The translations under genes were made by a program, and so were the position numbers. Below, piece after piece: positions 1 to 11,350 of a DNA stretch of 64,000 nucleotides. This stretch comes from Hortaea werneckii. Lineage: Eukaryota; Ascomycota; Dothideomycetes; Mycosphaerellales; Teratosphaeriaceae. How positions within the stretch are numbered: position 1 is the first letter of the stretch; every line of letters begins with the position of its first letter. The notes beneath the pieces are model-generated. The model saw only the letters and a program-made list of their open reading frames with translations. It was not told the DNA's origin and searched no databases. The DNA lies in assembly GCA_037044905.1 (NCBI GenBank), contig JBAOKB010000147.1, positions 620,001-684,000 on the forward strand, read 5' to 3'.

Positions 1-3000
1 GTCTCGGGGATGATGACGTTGACCAGCAGGAAGAACGCCAGGAGGATAACGACAATGTAGAAGCCCCAGCTTGGATCGAGGCCGGCGATGATACACGCGC
101 CGATACAGAAGCCGATGGAGAGGGATCCGACGAAGCAGAAAGACCAGATCCCAAGCCAGATGCCGACGCCACCTCCTTGCCGTCTCACATCATCATTGTT
201 GACGAACTCCTGATGTGGCGCTTCCGACATAAGCGAGCTGCCGAACAGGTCAAGGAGAGTGGGCAGCTGGTTGATATTGGCGAAGCCCATTGCAATTCCT
301 GTGAAGATGCGAGGTAGCAGCAAACCGACCCTGGTGATCGTGCTATCCGGACGTGACTGGTTGCCGCTAACGGCTATTGCTTGCGGGAACTGCAAAGGCA
401 GCATCAAGGCAAAGGCTAGGAGAGTATACGGTTTACGGCCGTGAAGCAGAGGTAGCGGCCAGAAGATGAACGTAGTCAACCCAAGACCACAGAAAAGCCT
501 AGTGAAGTTAGATCGGGTCGAGTCTGTCTTCGTTTACACTTGTACTCACAAGACATTGCCCATGAGCACTTTGTGGCTGATGTCGGCAATCTGATATTGC
601 ATCTTGGGCACCTCACCCGCCTAAACACAACATCCATTAGCAAACGCACGCTCCATCCAACCCTTCTCGCGCACACTTACATATATCCCCGCAATCAACC
701 CGATAAACACAGTATTGAAGCACGCAACCGTCGCGGCAATCCTCTTGCGTACCGGATGCCACTCGCGATCGGCTGGCGTCTATGATACCGCCCAAGGCTG
801 AACCCCTGGCCCTCGCGTAGCGAGATGTGCTTTCTGCGTGGATTCTTTAAGCTCACGTCATTGGTGGGCACGATGGCCGCGCGGGAAGGATCACTGACCT
901 CACGTATTTAGCATCTTGATCATCTTCTTCAGGCCGTCGGGTCCTCTCGCGGAGAAGCAAGGGGGGATCTTGAGGAGGAGGAGGCGGTGGTGCTGGTGCT
1001 TTGGAGACTGACCTGGTGTCTGTGACTGAGGACAGCTTCCGGGCTGCTTCGGTAGGGTTGACGTTTGGGTGCCGATAGTAGGATGATTCGAAGAAGTCGG
1101 AGACGTGTGGGTGATTCTTTCCGCGTTTATGTGGGTGCCTCGTACCATTGGGTGTCACATTGTCGTCGACGGCAGGCTTCGGTGGTTCACTGGAAGTAGG
1201 GACGTGCTCCAGCTCTCTGAGTTCGATCTGCTCCGCACTGGTCTCATGCAGCGGTCGAGCGGGCTTTGCCGGCTTGTGGTGCTTTGATTTATGCCCAGCA
1301 GAAGGTACCTCCTCGGCAGGTAGATCAGGCAAAGGAGGGTTCATGCTCTTCCGTACGCCGGGCTGGTAAGCAACAGACTCTCCATGATCGTTGTAAAAAT
1401 CTGCGGCGGCACCAAAGCTTTTCTTGGCTGCGAGAGACGCCAGGGATCGCGCTTTTGCGCTCTGGATATCGGTGTACGCAAAATCCCTAACGATCGACTC
1501 GACAGATGGTGGCTGATAGAGTCCGGGTGGCGTAGGCGCAATAGAGACGTCTTCTGCAGACGAGCCAGAATGCATCGAAGCACGACGAGGTACCGGCTGC
1601 CTGCCATCTTTCGTGTACAGTGCAGCCAGTAGAGGCGACTTCGAAGACTGTGCAGTGACCAGAGTCGGGGCCGTCTCTGCAGAGTGCTCACGGCTGTGCT
1701 GGAGATCCCACAGGTCGTGATCATCGGAGAACTCGCCGTCCGTGGAAAGACCTGATTCTGAAGGCGATAGCCGGAGCGGAGAATTGATTGGACGGGCCGT
1801 GCTTCGACGATACAAGGCTGTCGTGCTGGCATTGTGTAGAGCAGATGAAGCACCTTCCAAAATCCGAGCCACTTCGTTAGAATGACCACGCCCTGCAGCT
1901 TCATCGGCTGCACCGAAAGCCTTGCCCATTAGCTTCTCGTGGTCACGGATCGCAGTGTCCATTTTGCGTGTCTCACGACGCAGATCGCGACTTGTGGTGG
2001 CGATAGGCGGTGGGTGGCGTGGGATAGGAATTGAATTGACAGTGTTTTTTGGCGAGATATTCCGAGATGAGTTCGAGGCATCTGTGCTAGTTATTAGGTG
2101 AGACGGAATGTCTGTGGAATGAGAAGAACTCTCCATCAGATGAACCGGCAATTCATGGAGAGTCTTCTTTCGGCTATCATTGCCGTCAACATGCTGAGGT
2201 ACATCTGATCCAGTCGATACAAGCCCAGCTTGTTGTGTCTTGTCGTGAGATTGTAAAGAGGTTGCCCTCTGATCAGACGGTCGCTGCACTGCCCGAGTAA
2301 GTCGCGGATGCGCCGGACGATCTATATCTCCAGGATGGGACACAGAGGCTGCTTTTTGCGGCATTGCCTTCGCCAAATCGGCTTTTCCTTCTTCACGTGC
2401 CTGGACACTAGTCGTGCTGCATTCACAGTCACTGTTCATCATCTTGCACTTACGCTTGACAGCGCCGGGAGCTAGCTCCGCGTGCGAAGGGGGCAGTCTG
2501 CCTCTTACCCATTGCTGCTTGAGAGAAAGACCAGGCTCCTGGCGGCTCAAGTGTTCTTTGCGATCTGCCGCCTTCTGCACCTGGCGCTGATAGTGAGTCA
2601 AGTCTACCTGACGCCTTGGGATAGGCTGATGCACTGTGCGATTGGAGCTGACGGGAGCTGTCATGGGTATCGTTGGCGGGTGCTCAACGTCGGACGAAGA
2701 GACCGTGGTGCTATACTCGGATGGGGTATAATCTTCCAGATCGACCTTTTTCGTCTTCTCCAGGCCAAACACTTGCTTGGCCTGGTACTTCGAACGCAGA
2801 GGCTTGACGCCAGGCCTAAGTTCAGCGCCGAGCGAAAGCGATCTCTGTGGCCGGACTTGTTTCTCGCCTTGTTCCATGGAGCGAGTGGATCCCACGGCTC
2901 GAACGGACATGTCATGGCCGAGTGGGGTAATGGACGGTCTCTTTCCTGAGGACGGCATTGCCGTGTCAGAAGCTTTTGGTTCTCCCTTGCCATTCAAAGA

Positions 3001-3381
3001 AGCTGCCTCGACTGGGGCTATAGCCGGAGCAGCCCCTTGAGACATACCCAGGTCTTTCTGCTTTAGAACACCGGCCGAATCCTGCCCAATCTGAGCCAAA
3101 CCAGCCAATTCAACTCCTACAGCTTCCGCAGCAACCCTCTTCGCCACTCCACCATCTTTCCCTTCCTTCTTCGCAAGCCAAGGCAACTGCTTCCGCTTAA
3201 CAACTAAAGGCTGCACACCAGCATGATGATGTGTCTGCGCGCGCCGATCCAGGCCAACATCCTGCAGGTTTTCGGACGCAATACTGTTCTGACGAGAGGG
3301 CTTCGCAAGACCTAAACTCGGCCGGCGAGTGAAAGGGTCAACGACTTGGCCGGGGCTGGTAGGTTGAGACATGATACCCAT
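1..3381 (-). CDS. MFS transporter with very long N-terminal extension, 3' end beyond window
   Basis: The left part (1-840) encodes the C-terminal half of a fungal major facilitator. Reading the minus strand gives a loop ending in REWHPVRKR, then TM helices, GIYAGEVPK, LLHGRKPYTL, a helix rich in LPLQFPQ, NDDVRRQGGG, GLDPSWGFYIVV and a final helix running off the edge at VIIPET. Introns at 499-549 (51 nt, branch CTAAC) and 621-680 (60 nt, branch CTAAT) are clear. The right part (853-3381) is one open frame of about 840 residues, Ser/Pro/Lys-rich and low in hydrophobics, starting MGIMSQPTSPGQ, with a proline run near its end. I infer one gene, because the long frame leads by a plausible intron (845-903) into NPRRKHISLREGQGFSLGRYHR just before the transporter. 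That path needs one extra base near 780; alternatively a 122-nt intron (782-903) keeps frame but drops the REGQGF block. Substrate unknown. Confidence 0.7.
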
Positions 3382-3946
3382 AGCAGTCTCTCAAGGTCGG
3401 CGATTGGCGAATGGCTGGTTAACGTAGTGATATGTGATTATTCGTAGGTAGCGCGAGATTAGAGTTGCGATTGCGGTCTAATCTGGGGAGATGTGACTGG
3501 TGTAATCAGCTCTTCTCGCTTTGCTGGGATGTAATCAGTAAGAAGAACGGTGCTTGAGGAGCAGAGACGACGCTCAGCGCTGTGCCTCTGCGTAGGGTGT
3601 GGCGACAGGATGGGAGATGGTTGGAGGGTGATGAGATGGAAAAGCGTACGTTGCGGGTGCTGAGTCGATCGACTGAGGTGCAGGGTACATTTGAGATGAT
3701 CGGCGTCGCCAAGGGAAGCTGCTGTCGTGCGTACCTGCTGAGCCTGTTCTTCTTGTGGATGACCGGCATACTTCACAGCCGGTGTTCGGCGGCGACTCCG
3801 GTGACAGGTGCTACGCAGTCAATCGTCCAGATCTAGTACTCTTACCTTTACTTTATCGACTGAACTGATGAGACTCGATCCATGAGCTGTAGACCGGAAC
3901 ACGTTCCCAAGAGAAAAAGCGCCACGTAGTTTTTACACGATTATCA
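3382..3946. other. Gene-free stretch: upstream of the MFS gene
   Basis: This lies between the starts/ends of two minus-strand genes, so it holds the promoter and 5' leader of the transporter and the 5' side of nothing else. A 105-codon minus ORF (3459-3776) is present but has no recognisable content and looks like leader sequence. No repeat or RNA gene seen. Confidence 0.5.
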
Positions 3947-4840
3947 TTATTCTTCAAACTTAATCTTACCAGCACTTACATCCGGATACACGTCGAACCT
4001 CCTCTGGCCGTAGATCGGGATGCCCTTCCTCGTCTCCTCGATCTTCTCATTAGTCAAGTCCGCGTAGACAATATCCTCCTTCTCCTCGAGCTGGGCGAGG
4101 ATCCCCGCATTAGGATCGACGACCATACTGTGGCCCCAGGCATTATAATCCGCCTGCATATCCCTCGCCGGACTGCACATGGCGGTGTAGACCTGGTTGT
4201 CCATGGCTCTCGCCCGCGCCTGCAGCTCCCAGTGCAGAGCGCCGGTGGTCAGGTTGAAAGCACCCGGGTAGACGCACAGGAAGGCGCCTTTGCGGGCGGC
4301 GATCATGGCGAGCTCCGGGAAGCGCACATCGTAGCAGATGGCGACTGCGATCTTGCCGTATTCGGGCAGGTCGACCAGCGTGACCTTGTTGCCGGGCGAG
4401 AGGACTTCGCTCTCGCGGAAGGTGATCTTGCCCGGGATGTCGATGTCGAAGAGATGCACCTTCCGGTGTGTCGCCAGGAGCTTCCCGTTCGGATCAAAGG
4501 TCAGACTGGTGTTGTAGTATTTCTTGGTCTCCTCCCAATACTCTGGTATACTGCCACCCACGAGGTAGGCTTTCGCTTCTTTGGCAATGTCGCTCAGGGC
4601 ATGGAAGGAGGGGGATTGCTCTTTCGTTGGCGGCGAAGGGAGAAGGGTCTCGGCGTATTTGGGGAAGTATTTGGTGCCATAGGGCGAGTTGAAGCATTCG
4701 GGCAGAACGACGAGGTTGGCGCCTTTGGAAGTTGCTTCCAAGACCTTTGATCGAGCTCGCGTGAGGTTGGCCGTCTTGTCAGCGCTTGTGGAAAGCTGGA
4801 CAAGGGCAAGTTTCAGCGGCTGCTTCAGGATTTTAGACAT
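3947..4840 (-). CDS. NIT3: Omega-amidase / nitrilase-family carbon-nitrogen hydrolase (NIT2/NIT3 type)
   Basis: An intronless 297-residue protein spanning the whole nitrilase fold, the normal length for fungal Nit3 and animal NIT2. The Glu-Lys-Cys catalytic triad is visible: E48 in LPECFNSPYG, K127 in HRKVHLFDID and C169 in ICYDVRFPE. Further family marks are PGAFN followed by HWELQARARA, and WGHSMVVDP near the C-terminus. Enzymes of this branch hydrolyse alpha-ketoglutaramate and alpha-ketosuccinamate (omega-amidase, metabolite repair in the transamination of glutamine and asparagine); they are cytosolic or mitochondrial. No N-terminal targeting sequence is obvious. The start MSKILKQPLKLALVQ places the first beta strand where expected. 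It is divergent from RRP7 with 636 bp between. Family assignment is firm; the exact substrate is inference. Confidence 0.93.
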   Translation of the reverse strand: MSKILKQPLKLALVQLSTSADKTANLTRARSKVLEATSKGANLVVLPECFNSPYGTKYFPKYAETLLPSPPTKEQSPSFHALSDIAKEAKAYLVGGSIPEYWEETKKYYNTSLTFDPNGKLLATHRKVHLFDIDIPGKITFRESEVLSPGNKVTLVDLPEYGKIAVAICYDVRFPELAMIAARKGAFLCVYPGAFNLTTGALHWELQARARAMDNQVYTAMCSPARDMQADYNAWGHSMVVDPNAGILAQLEEKEDIVYADLTNEKIEETRKGIPIYGQRRFDVYPDVSAGKIKFEE

Positions 4841-5476
4841 GATGAAGTGGACTGCAAGGCGTGAGAAAAGGAGTGACTGAGTATGGAAGAGCCGTGGTAG
4901 CAGCCAGATAGGTGAGACGTCAACGGGGCAGCATGAGTTAGCTCATCAAGTGTGGAGTTGAATATTACCTCAAGGTATGTCAGTGGGGTTGGAGATGATG
5001 ATCCGATGCCGGACGAGCCATTGTCTACAGCTACAAGATGATCAAGACAACAAAATCCTGGTCCGGGCATATCGTCGCGGCCTTGAACGACTACCTAGGT
5101 ACCAATGAAAATACACAGGCCGGTCTTAGAACCACCTGGATTAGCAGCCTTGGAATGAGCGGCCGGAATCATCATTACACCTCAAGTCGTCTACCATCTT
5201 CTATTTCGCAGCACCCAAGAGCTCATCTATCAACAACTTCGCTGGCTGTTACATGCATGCGGCGCCGTCGATAGCACCATCATCATGTCGACCGATTTCA
5301 TGTCTTTCTTTTCCAAGTTCCCAATGCTGGTACAGTAGGAGGTAACGGCTTTAAAAACCCCGCTATACCCAATAAGGCAACATCCTCGGGAACCGAAGAA
5401 TAATTTATCGAAATCAACTTCCACCACTTCCATCTCATTTCCCTTTTGCGCCGACCCTCACATACACCCTACCACC
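4841..5476. promoter_or_regulatory. Divergent promoter region, NIT3 / RRP7
   Basis: 636 bp between two oppositely transcribed genes, so it must carry both promoters. It contains a TACCTAGGTACC palindrome at 5092-5103, a sequence that recurs in other gene-free stretches of this window. No TATA box or known factor site that I would defend. Confidence 0.5.
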
Positions 5477-6433
5477 ATGGTCCCGATGCCCTCCAAACCG
5501 CCACACGCAGCGACAGCTGTGCACGAATTCACCGCCCTCCCCTTAACCCTCCCGCCCGTCCCATCCTACCCCAAAAAGACAACCCACTACCTCTACCTCC
5601 GCGCCAACAACCCCAAACTCCCCACCGAGGACACCCCGCGCGAAGCCTTCCTCGTCAACCTCCCCATCGACGCGACCGAACCCCACATCCGCGCCCTGTT
5701 CGCCGAGCAGCTAGGCGGGAGCAGGATCGAACGGATAGATTTCGAGGGGGCCCGGACGGGGAAAGGGATCACGGCGCCGGTAACGTCGGTGAAGCAAGGG
5801 AAAAAGCGAAAGCGGAGCGAAGCGACGTCAACAGGTGATGGAGCGTCAGCAGCGACAGAAGAAGAAGTCGGCAAACTCCCCCAGCTCTGGGACCGCGAAC
5901 TGCATCGCAGCGGCAGCACCGCGATCGTGACATTCGTAGACAAAGCGTCTGCGGACCTGGCGCTAAGAGAATCACGCAAAGCGGCAAAAACCGGGAGACA
6001 GATTCCCTGGGGGGAAGGACTAGAAGGCAAAGTCGCACCCCTAGGTTCGACGCGGTACGCCACGCACCACAGACTCCGATATCCCGACCAAGCCGCCCTA
6101 CAGCAGAGCGTCGACATGTACATGGCGGCCTTCTCGGCGGCGGAGGTGGCGCGGGCCAAGAGCCTCGCGAAGCAGCGCTCGGTGCCGGATGCGGATGGGT
6201 TCGTGACGGTGACGAAGGGAGGCAGGGCCGGACCGGCGCGGGACGAGGAGGCGCGGGAGAAGGGCGAGGAGCTGAGGAAGCGGGAGAGGAAGCGGGTTGG
6301 GGAGGACTTTTACCGGTTTCAGACGCGCGAGAAGAGGAAGGAGGTCCAGCGGGATTTGGTCAAGGGGTTTGAGGAGGATCAGAGGAGGGTGGAGGAGATG
6401 CGGAAGCGGAGGGGGAAGGTCAGGCCGGAGTGA
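5477..6433 (+). CDS. RRP7: Ribosomal RNA-processing protein 7 (RRP7)
   Basis: A 318-residue intronless protein. The N-terminal half has an RRM-like region (AFLVNLPIDATEPHIRALF at about 57-75, later TAIVTFVDKASADLALRE near 145) interrupted by a basic KKRKRSE segment. The C-terminus is the diagnostic RRP7 domain: DGFVTVTKGG, a charged coiled stretch and DFYRFQTREKRKEVQRDL, close to the end. Rrp7 acts in the nucleolus in 40S assembly, in the UTP-C/CURI group, for 18S rRNA maturation. Strand-specific GC and codon use are noticeably C-ending compared with neighbours, as expected for a well-expressed gene. The start MVPMPSKPP is the first ATG after the leader. Confident on family; no biochemical detail can be read beyond that. 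Confidence 0.93.
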   Translation: MVPMPSKPPHAATAVHEFTALPLTLPPVPSYPKKTTHYLYLRANNPKLPTEDTPREAFLVNLPIDATEPHIRALFAEQLGGSRIERIDFEGARTGKGITAPVTSVKQGKKRKRSEATSTGDGASAATEEEVGKLPQLWDRELHRSGSTAIVTFVDKASADLALRESRKAAKTGRQIPWGEGLEGKVAPLGSTRYATHHRLRYPDQAALQQSVDMYMAAFSAAEVARAKSLAKQRSVPDADGFVTVTKGGRAGPARDEEAREKGEELRKRERKRVGEDFYRFQTREKRKEVQRDLVKGFEEDQRRVEEMRKRRGKVRPE

Positions 6434-7477
6434 GAAGGGGTTGTTCGTTGTGTGGCTTTCTCGATAAGATGAGCATGAAGGGCCAGAAGCGTGGAACCGG
6501 GACGCACGCCATATGTCTGCTTCGCATGCACACAGGGCACAATCTTGGGCGGCTATTGGTCATCCACCCGCTGCTAAATTCAATTCAGGCGTACGAGCTT
6601 GAAACCGGACCCAGCCTCGCCATCCTGCAACGTTCAGCACAGGAAGACTTTCGAAGAGCAGAAGACTCGAGAGCAGACTTTCCGGTTGCTGAATAGCCGG
6701 GTCTGCAAACCCCTCGTACTCAGCGCCCACAAGCGAACGTCGCATCCACCGCTTAGGGCCCAGCAATAGGACTTGAATCGATTCAAAGCCTTCTACGTTG
6801 CTGTTGGAAAAAGGTCCATAGGTTATCTCGACCTGCAGACCTGCACGCAACCCTCGTTCGCACGGCATGCTTCCTAGGGACCATGGCTGCCGCGGAGGAG
6901 CTCCTGCATCATCAGTATTAGGACGTGAAGGGGGACGGAAGAGAGTACGTGCTCTCTCGATATCACACAATCTAGGAACTCGCCATGGCAAAGAGATAAA
7001 GGCGCTATGCTAGGCTGCTATCGTTGCGCGGTGTGCAGACACTTGGCAGCATCCCTGGCCACCTACGGGGCACAAGGTGGCCACTATGCGCAAAAAGGGT
7101 CGAGAGGGGATAGGACATCCGTTGTTTTCTCGACTAGAAGGGTAAATATGTTTCGAAGCGTAGAGCGAAACTCACATTTCGCTTAATGATAGAAGTTCAT
7201 TTCAATCTTGATTATTCATTTCTTCTTTTTCTCCAGCTCTTTGAAATGGGAACCACCTAATGATGATGAGATGAGGAAGCTTTCACTAGTAGATCACATC
7301 TAGCACAACACTTACTAGTCCCTCCGTCCAGACGCTTGGATGGACTTGGGAGAAAAAGTGAAAGGAGAGAGAGAGACCCCTTATAGAGTCCGGAATGCGA
7401 TTGCGACGGAGCAAAAGTGCAAATGAGACTCTTGAATACATATGGATATCAGTAAAATACAAGTCACCCCCACCCCA

Positions 7478-7497
7478 CCCCCCCCCCCCCCCCCCCC
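7478..7497. repeat. Homopolymer run of 20 C
   Basis: Twenty consecutive C on the plus strand, flanked by more C-rich sequence. If the somA transcript (minus strand) extends this far its RNA would carry a 20-nt G run, able to form a quadruplex. Length may be unreliable in an assembly. Confidence 0.9.
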
Positions 7498-7741
7498 TTT
7501 TCCCCCAAATGTCCTTCCATACCATCATATCGCTCCATTCCATCAATGGCAATCATTTTCAAAAAATTTCTTCTCCGCATCAAAACGTCCGACCAGCCGT
7601 GAAATCCAACCTTCTTTCTTTTTTTTTTTATGGGATATGTGAGAAGGCAAAGCAGAACAAGGGAGAAGGGAGAAGAAGAAGAAGCAATGCATGCTATTTG
7701 GCAAAGATAGAAAGAAAGAAAAAATTATGTAATAAAGAACT

Positions 7742-7858
7742 CCTCTCTCTCTCTCTCTCTCTCTCTTGCGATAATGATGATGATGGATGATGATGATGGA
7801 TGATAATATATCTCACACACTCCCCTTCCCTCTTTTCTCCCTCTCTCTCTCTCTCTTG
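7742..7858. repeat. CT microsatellites with intervening GAT repeats
   Basis: Two CT tracts (about 7742-7766 and 7840-7856) bracket a tract built of ATGATG/GATGAT units (about 7771-7807). On the somA strand these become GA tracts. They lie about 750-860 bp beyond the somA stop codon. Confidence 0.85.
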
Positions 7859-8604
7859 CGCATGCTGCAGCTTCCCCTTCGTTCCCCCTCCATTCGTATA
7901 TATCTGTAAATATGTGTTTGTGTGATTTTTGGTCCCTCTCGGCTTTGAGGTAAGAAGAAAACCGTCCAGTCCAGCAAACGCTCAAGCCGGTTTGGCGAAA
8001 AGCGTTCAAAAAAGCCTTGAAGAGAGAAAGGGTTTCAAGGGAGAAAGAAAAAGAAAAAGGACAAGCGATCGTAGTGATATTGATTGAGGGCCTGGAGAGT
8101 CGCGAATAATTGGGGAGGGGGTATACAAGACTTTGATAGCGGGACTCCAGGAGTAATGAACAGCGTCGGCTTTCCTCTGTGCGTCTCCTAGAGGTGTTGT
8201 TGGTCGCGTTTCGCGGTAATGACCAAAGCGGCCCAAGGCAATACCGGCCATGTGAAGAAGCTTGGAACGCAAAAAGCTGCTTGCTCATAGGTTTTGAGAG
8301 CAAACGAGGCCGCCAATGCACTTCCTGATGACGACGGTGACCCTGCCAAAGCGACGTCTTTGCCCTCCCTGCGTTACCATCGCGTCGTATCAAACGCATC
8401 GTCGAATTGATCGTCCCAGTCGTTCCCTGAAGACAAAGTGTAATGGCCACCTTCGCCACTGTGGTCGTAGTACAATGGAGCCGCGCCGCGTTCCGAGGAA
8501 AAGAAACCGCCTCTCAGAGGACCACCATCTTCACCCGCTCGAAAGCTACTCGTGAGTGCTCCGAGCGTGGGAGTATGCATGCTAGACGCCATCAGAGAAG
8601 CTCC

Positions 8605-11350
8605 CTAAGCATTCCCTCCGCCGCCAACATCCCCCATGCCGGCTTCCAGCCCGGTTCCGTCAAACGCGAAGTTGGCGTCAAATCCTCCTAGCCCATTGCC
8701 GTCGTCATTGGTGTTCAAGAAGGAATCAAAGTCGAAATTGTCTAGCACATCACCTCCGTCGATGCCGGCGAAATCCAGATTCATGTTGCCAAACCCGTCG
8801 TCCGGACCGCCGAGATTGCCAAACGGAGCAGAGGGTATACCGCCAGCGTTGGGATCTTGAGAAGGAGGTGGAGCTTGTTGTTGCTGCTGAGGCGGGCCAT
8901 TTTGTTGCGGGGGCTGATTAGGCGGTTGTGGCGGTTGCTGGCCATTGGGCAGCTTTTGGTTTTGGGCGTGGTTGAAGGAATTCTGATGCATGGGCGTGAT
9001 TGGCGTGGCAGGTGTAGGCGTTGGCGGAGCTTCCCCTCCTTCTGAAGCGGGTGTCGCGCCTGTATTGCCTCCCTTCTTCGCCGCTCCCTGCCCGAGATGT
9101 CAGCTAGGGAACCCTTACGTGGAGATTGATCACGCGATAAATGTGAAAGGGGTGAGAGATTGCTTACCTTCTTCCCGGCATCTTTCTTGCCACCTTTATT
9201 CTTCGCATTTTGATTAGGGGTAGGCGACTGGCCTCCCTGAGCCGGACTGCTAGGTTGGGCACCCTGCTGGCCAGGCGGAGGTGGTGGTGGCATGGGCTGA
9301 TTGCCCTGTCGAGGGGTCATATTTGGGCCCGGTTGCACCTGACTCTGCTGAGGGCCTCCCTGTGCCCACTGCCCATTAGGCAGCTGCATGCCTCCACTCA
9401 TCATACGCATCTGCTCTGCCGTCATCGGCTGGCCCATGGCGTTTGGATGTGAAGACGGTGGGCGCATCATAGGCTGTCCATTCGGCCCAGGAACCATCTG
9501 CGGAGGTTGTTGGCCTGGAGGCATCATACCTGGACCAGCATGCATTTGAGCCATTTGAGCGGGACTGGGGCTCGCTCTGCCCATTTCGGGTCCTCCAGGT
9601 GGGCCGCCATTGGGACTCATTCCAGCTTTGCCAATCTTTGGAGTGCCCCGGCCCGGCATGCCCATATCACCTGGTCCGGGACTCGGGTCGCCAGCTCTGG
9701 AGCCCTGTGGAGACATGCCAGGTGCTACGGCACCAAAGCCTTGAGGGGGACCTTGACCATTTGCTGGTACGCCGGCTGGATGTGCCATGGAATCCTGCTC
9801 CTGACGAGCCATCAACAAACGCTTCTTGTTCTGCTGCTCCAGCAGCATGAGCTGCATCTGGTAGTCCTGGAGTGCATGGTTCCCGTTGCTCGTGTTCGCT
9901 GCCTGCGCTTGAGCTGCAGCTGCAGCCTGTTGAGGCTGCATAGGCTGCTGACCAGCACCCATACCACCCGGTCTACCACCATTGTTGGCGTAAAACTCCT
10001 GCGCCTGGGCGTCAGGCATGCCTGGTGGAGGTATGCCGCCTTGCATGTGTGCTTGCATCTGAGGTGTCGGCGCTCCTTGCTGCTGGCCTTGTTGGCCTTG
10101 AGGTGTTTGTTGCGGTTGTTGCTGCGGCGTGCCTTGCGGACCCGCAGGCATTCCCTTACTCGGAGTGTCAGTCTGTTTGTTCGCTGAATTCATCGCGGCC
10201 GCCATGCTCTGTTTGATGGAAGAACTGTATGCTTCCACCGACTTTTGCTGGTGGTTAGCTGGCTGCATTGCGAGAAGGTGCAATTGCTGCGGGGGAAACT
10301 GTGTTGGGTCCAGTCCTCTGTCTCGGAGGAGCTGGTGTGTGTTTGCCAGGCGCGCAGGGTCGACTGGCACAGCCTTGGAAGTGGGTGTATTGATGAGGTG
10401 GGGGGTGTGTTGCATGTGTGGGGTGTTGGGCAGTGTGGCAGAAGTCATGGTAGGGGTGGGAGAGGAGAATGGCGGACCCACCTGCTGGTTGCCCTGAGGA
10501 AGGGGAGTTGGGCCTGGGCGGCCTTGCTGCATCTGCATGTTGCCTTCGAGGCGTTGTCGCTTGGGTGAAGGGGCTTCTCCGGAGTTTGGCGAGCCAGAGC
10601 GCGTCATGTCGATCTGGGAGCCTTGACGTTCCATGCCTTGGCCTTGCATTGCGGGGTTCTGCATGCGTTGCATCTGTGCAAGCTGCTGTTGTGTCCTGCG
10701 GTACGAAACGTCAGCGGTGGAACATGGAGAACTCCCGTCATACGCGCGACTTACATGTTCCGCGGGTTTTGCATGGCACCTCTCCTTAAATCCGCCCCAT
10801 TCATGGGCATCCTCCCAGCCATGCCGGGCATGCCCTGCTGACCCATCTGGCCTGGTTGGTTCGAGTCGACTAGCATCGCACTCCCTCGAGCCTTCTGCGC
10901 TTGTCGCTGTGCACCGATATACTGCAGGGTACTCCCTGAGCCTTTGCCTCTATAGCCAGAATATATCTCCCAGAACTGACACCACCAGTCATGCAGGAAG
11001 GGCCCATTGCCCAGCTGAAGCGGTGGTGGCAGGTCCTCGGGACGGTTGCGAATGCCTTCATTGTCGACTTCCATTTCGTCGCCGCTGACGCCATTGGCTT
11101 GTTTGTTAGAGCCGGGAGACTTTTTGATGCTGTCGGTCTCGATGTCCATGGCCTTGACGAAAGAACGCGCGCAATCGTAGAGTTGGTTGCGCAAGAGGTA
11201 ATCGTAGATGGCCGTGTTCAATCGCTTGACAGCGTCTATCGATGCGCCGCCGCCTCCGCCCGGTGTGCCGGCGTTCATCGCGCCTGGCGGATTCTGGGGC
11301 CCGCCGCCGACTGGCCCACCCATGCCGGCCATCTGAGCAGGCTGGCTCAT
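8605..11350 (-). CDS. somA: LisH-domain transcriptional regulator, SomA/Flo8 type
   Basis: Three exons (10755-11350, 9168-10695, 8605-9087) joined by introns at 10696-10754 (59 nt) and 9088-9167 (80 nt), both with good donors and CTGAC branch points. The N-terminus is Gly/Pro-rich, followed by a LisH motif at about residues 41-70 (VKRLNTAIYDYLLRNQLYDC) and the conserved block PFLHDWWCQFWEIYSGYRG. The rest is low-complexity, dominated by Gln, Pro, Met and Gly, ending in an acidic Asn/Asp/Phe-rich tail (DNFDFDSFLNTND). Aspergillus SomA, Magnaporthe Som1 and yeast Flo8 share this plan; they act in the nucleus downstream of cAMP/PKA in adhesion, conidiation and filamentous growth. The long upstream region (1.85 kb) suits a regulated gene. 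An open frame continues for 76 codons after the TAG stop, which is unusual. Confidence 0.9.

Larger units (their letters stand above)
6434..8604. other. Gene-free stretch with low-complexity DNA between convergent RRP7 and somA
   Basis: About 2.2 kb lying downstream of both flanking genes, so mostly 3' UTR and terminators. It is rich in simple repeats from 7470 to 7860 (a C run, CT runs, GAT repeats). A 143-codon minus ORF at 6560-6991 has no recognisable features. The part nearest somA (8374-8604) is an in-frame open extension of somA after its stop codon and is described as a finding. Confidence 0.5.

Noticed and set aside
6560..6991. 143-codon minus ORF between RRP7 and somA
   Set aside because: No recognisable domain, no introns, in a 3' region; length is possible by chance at this GC content.
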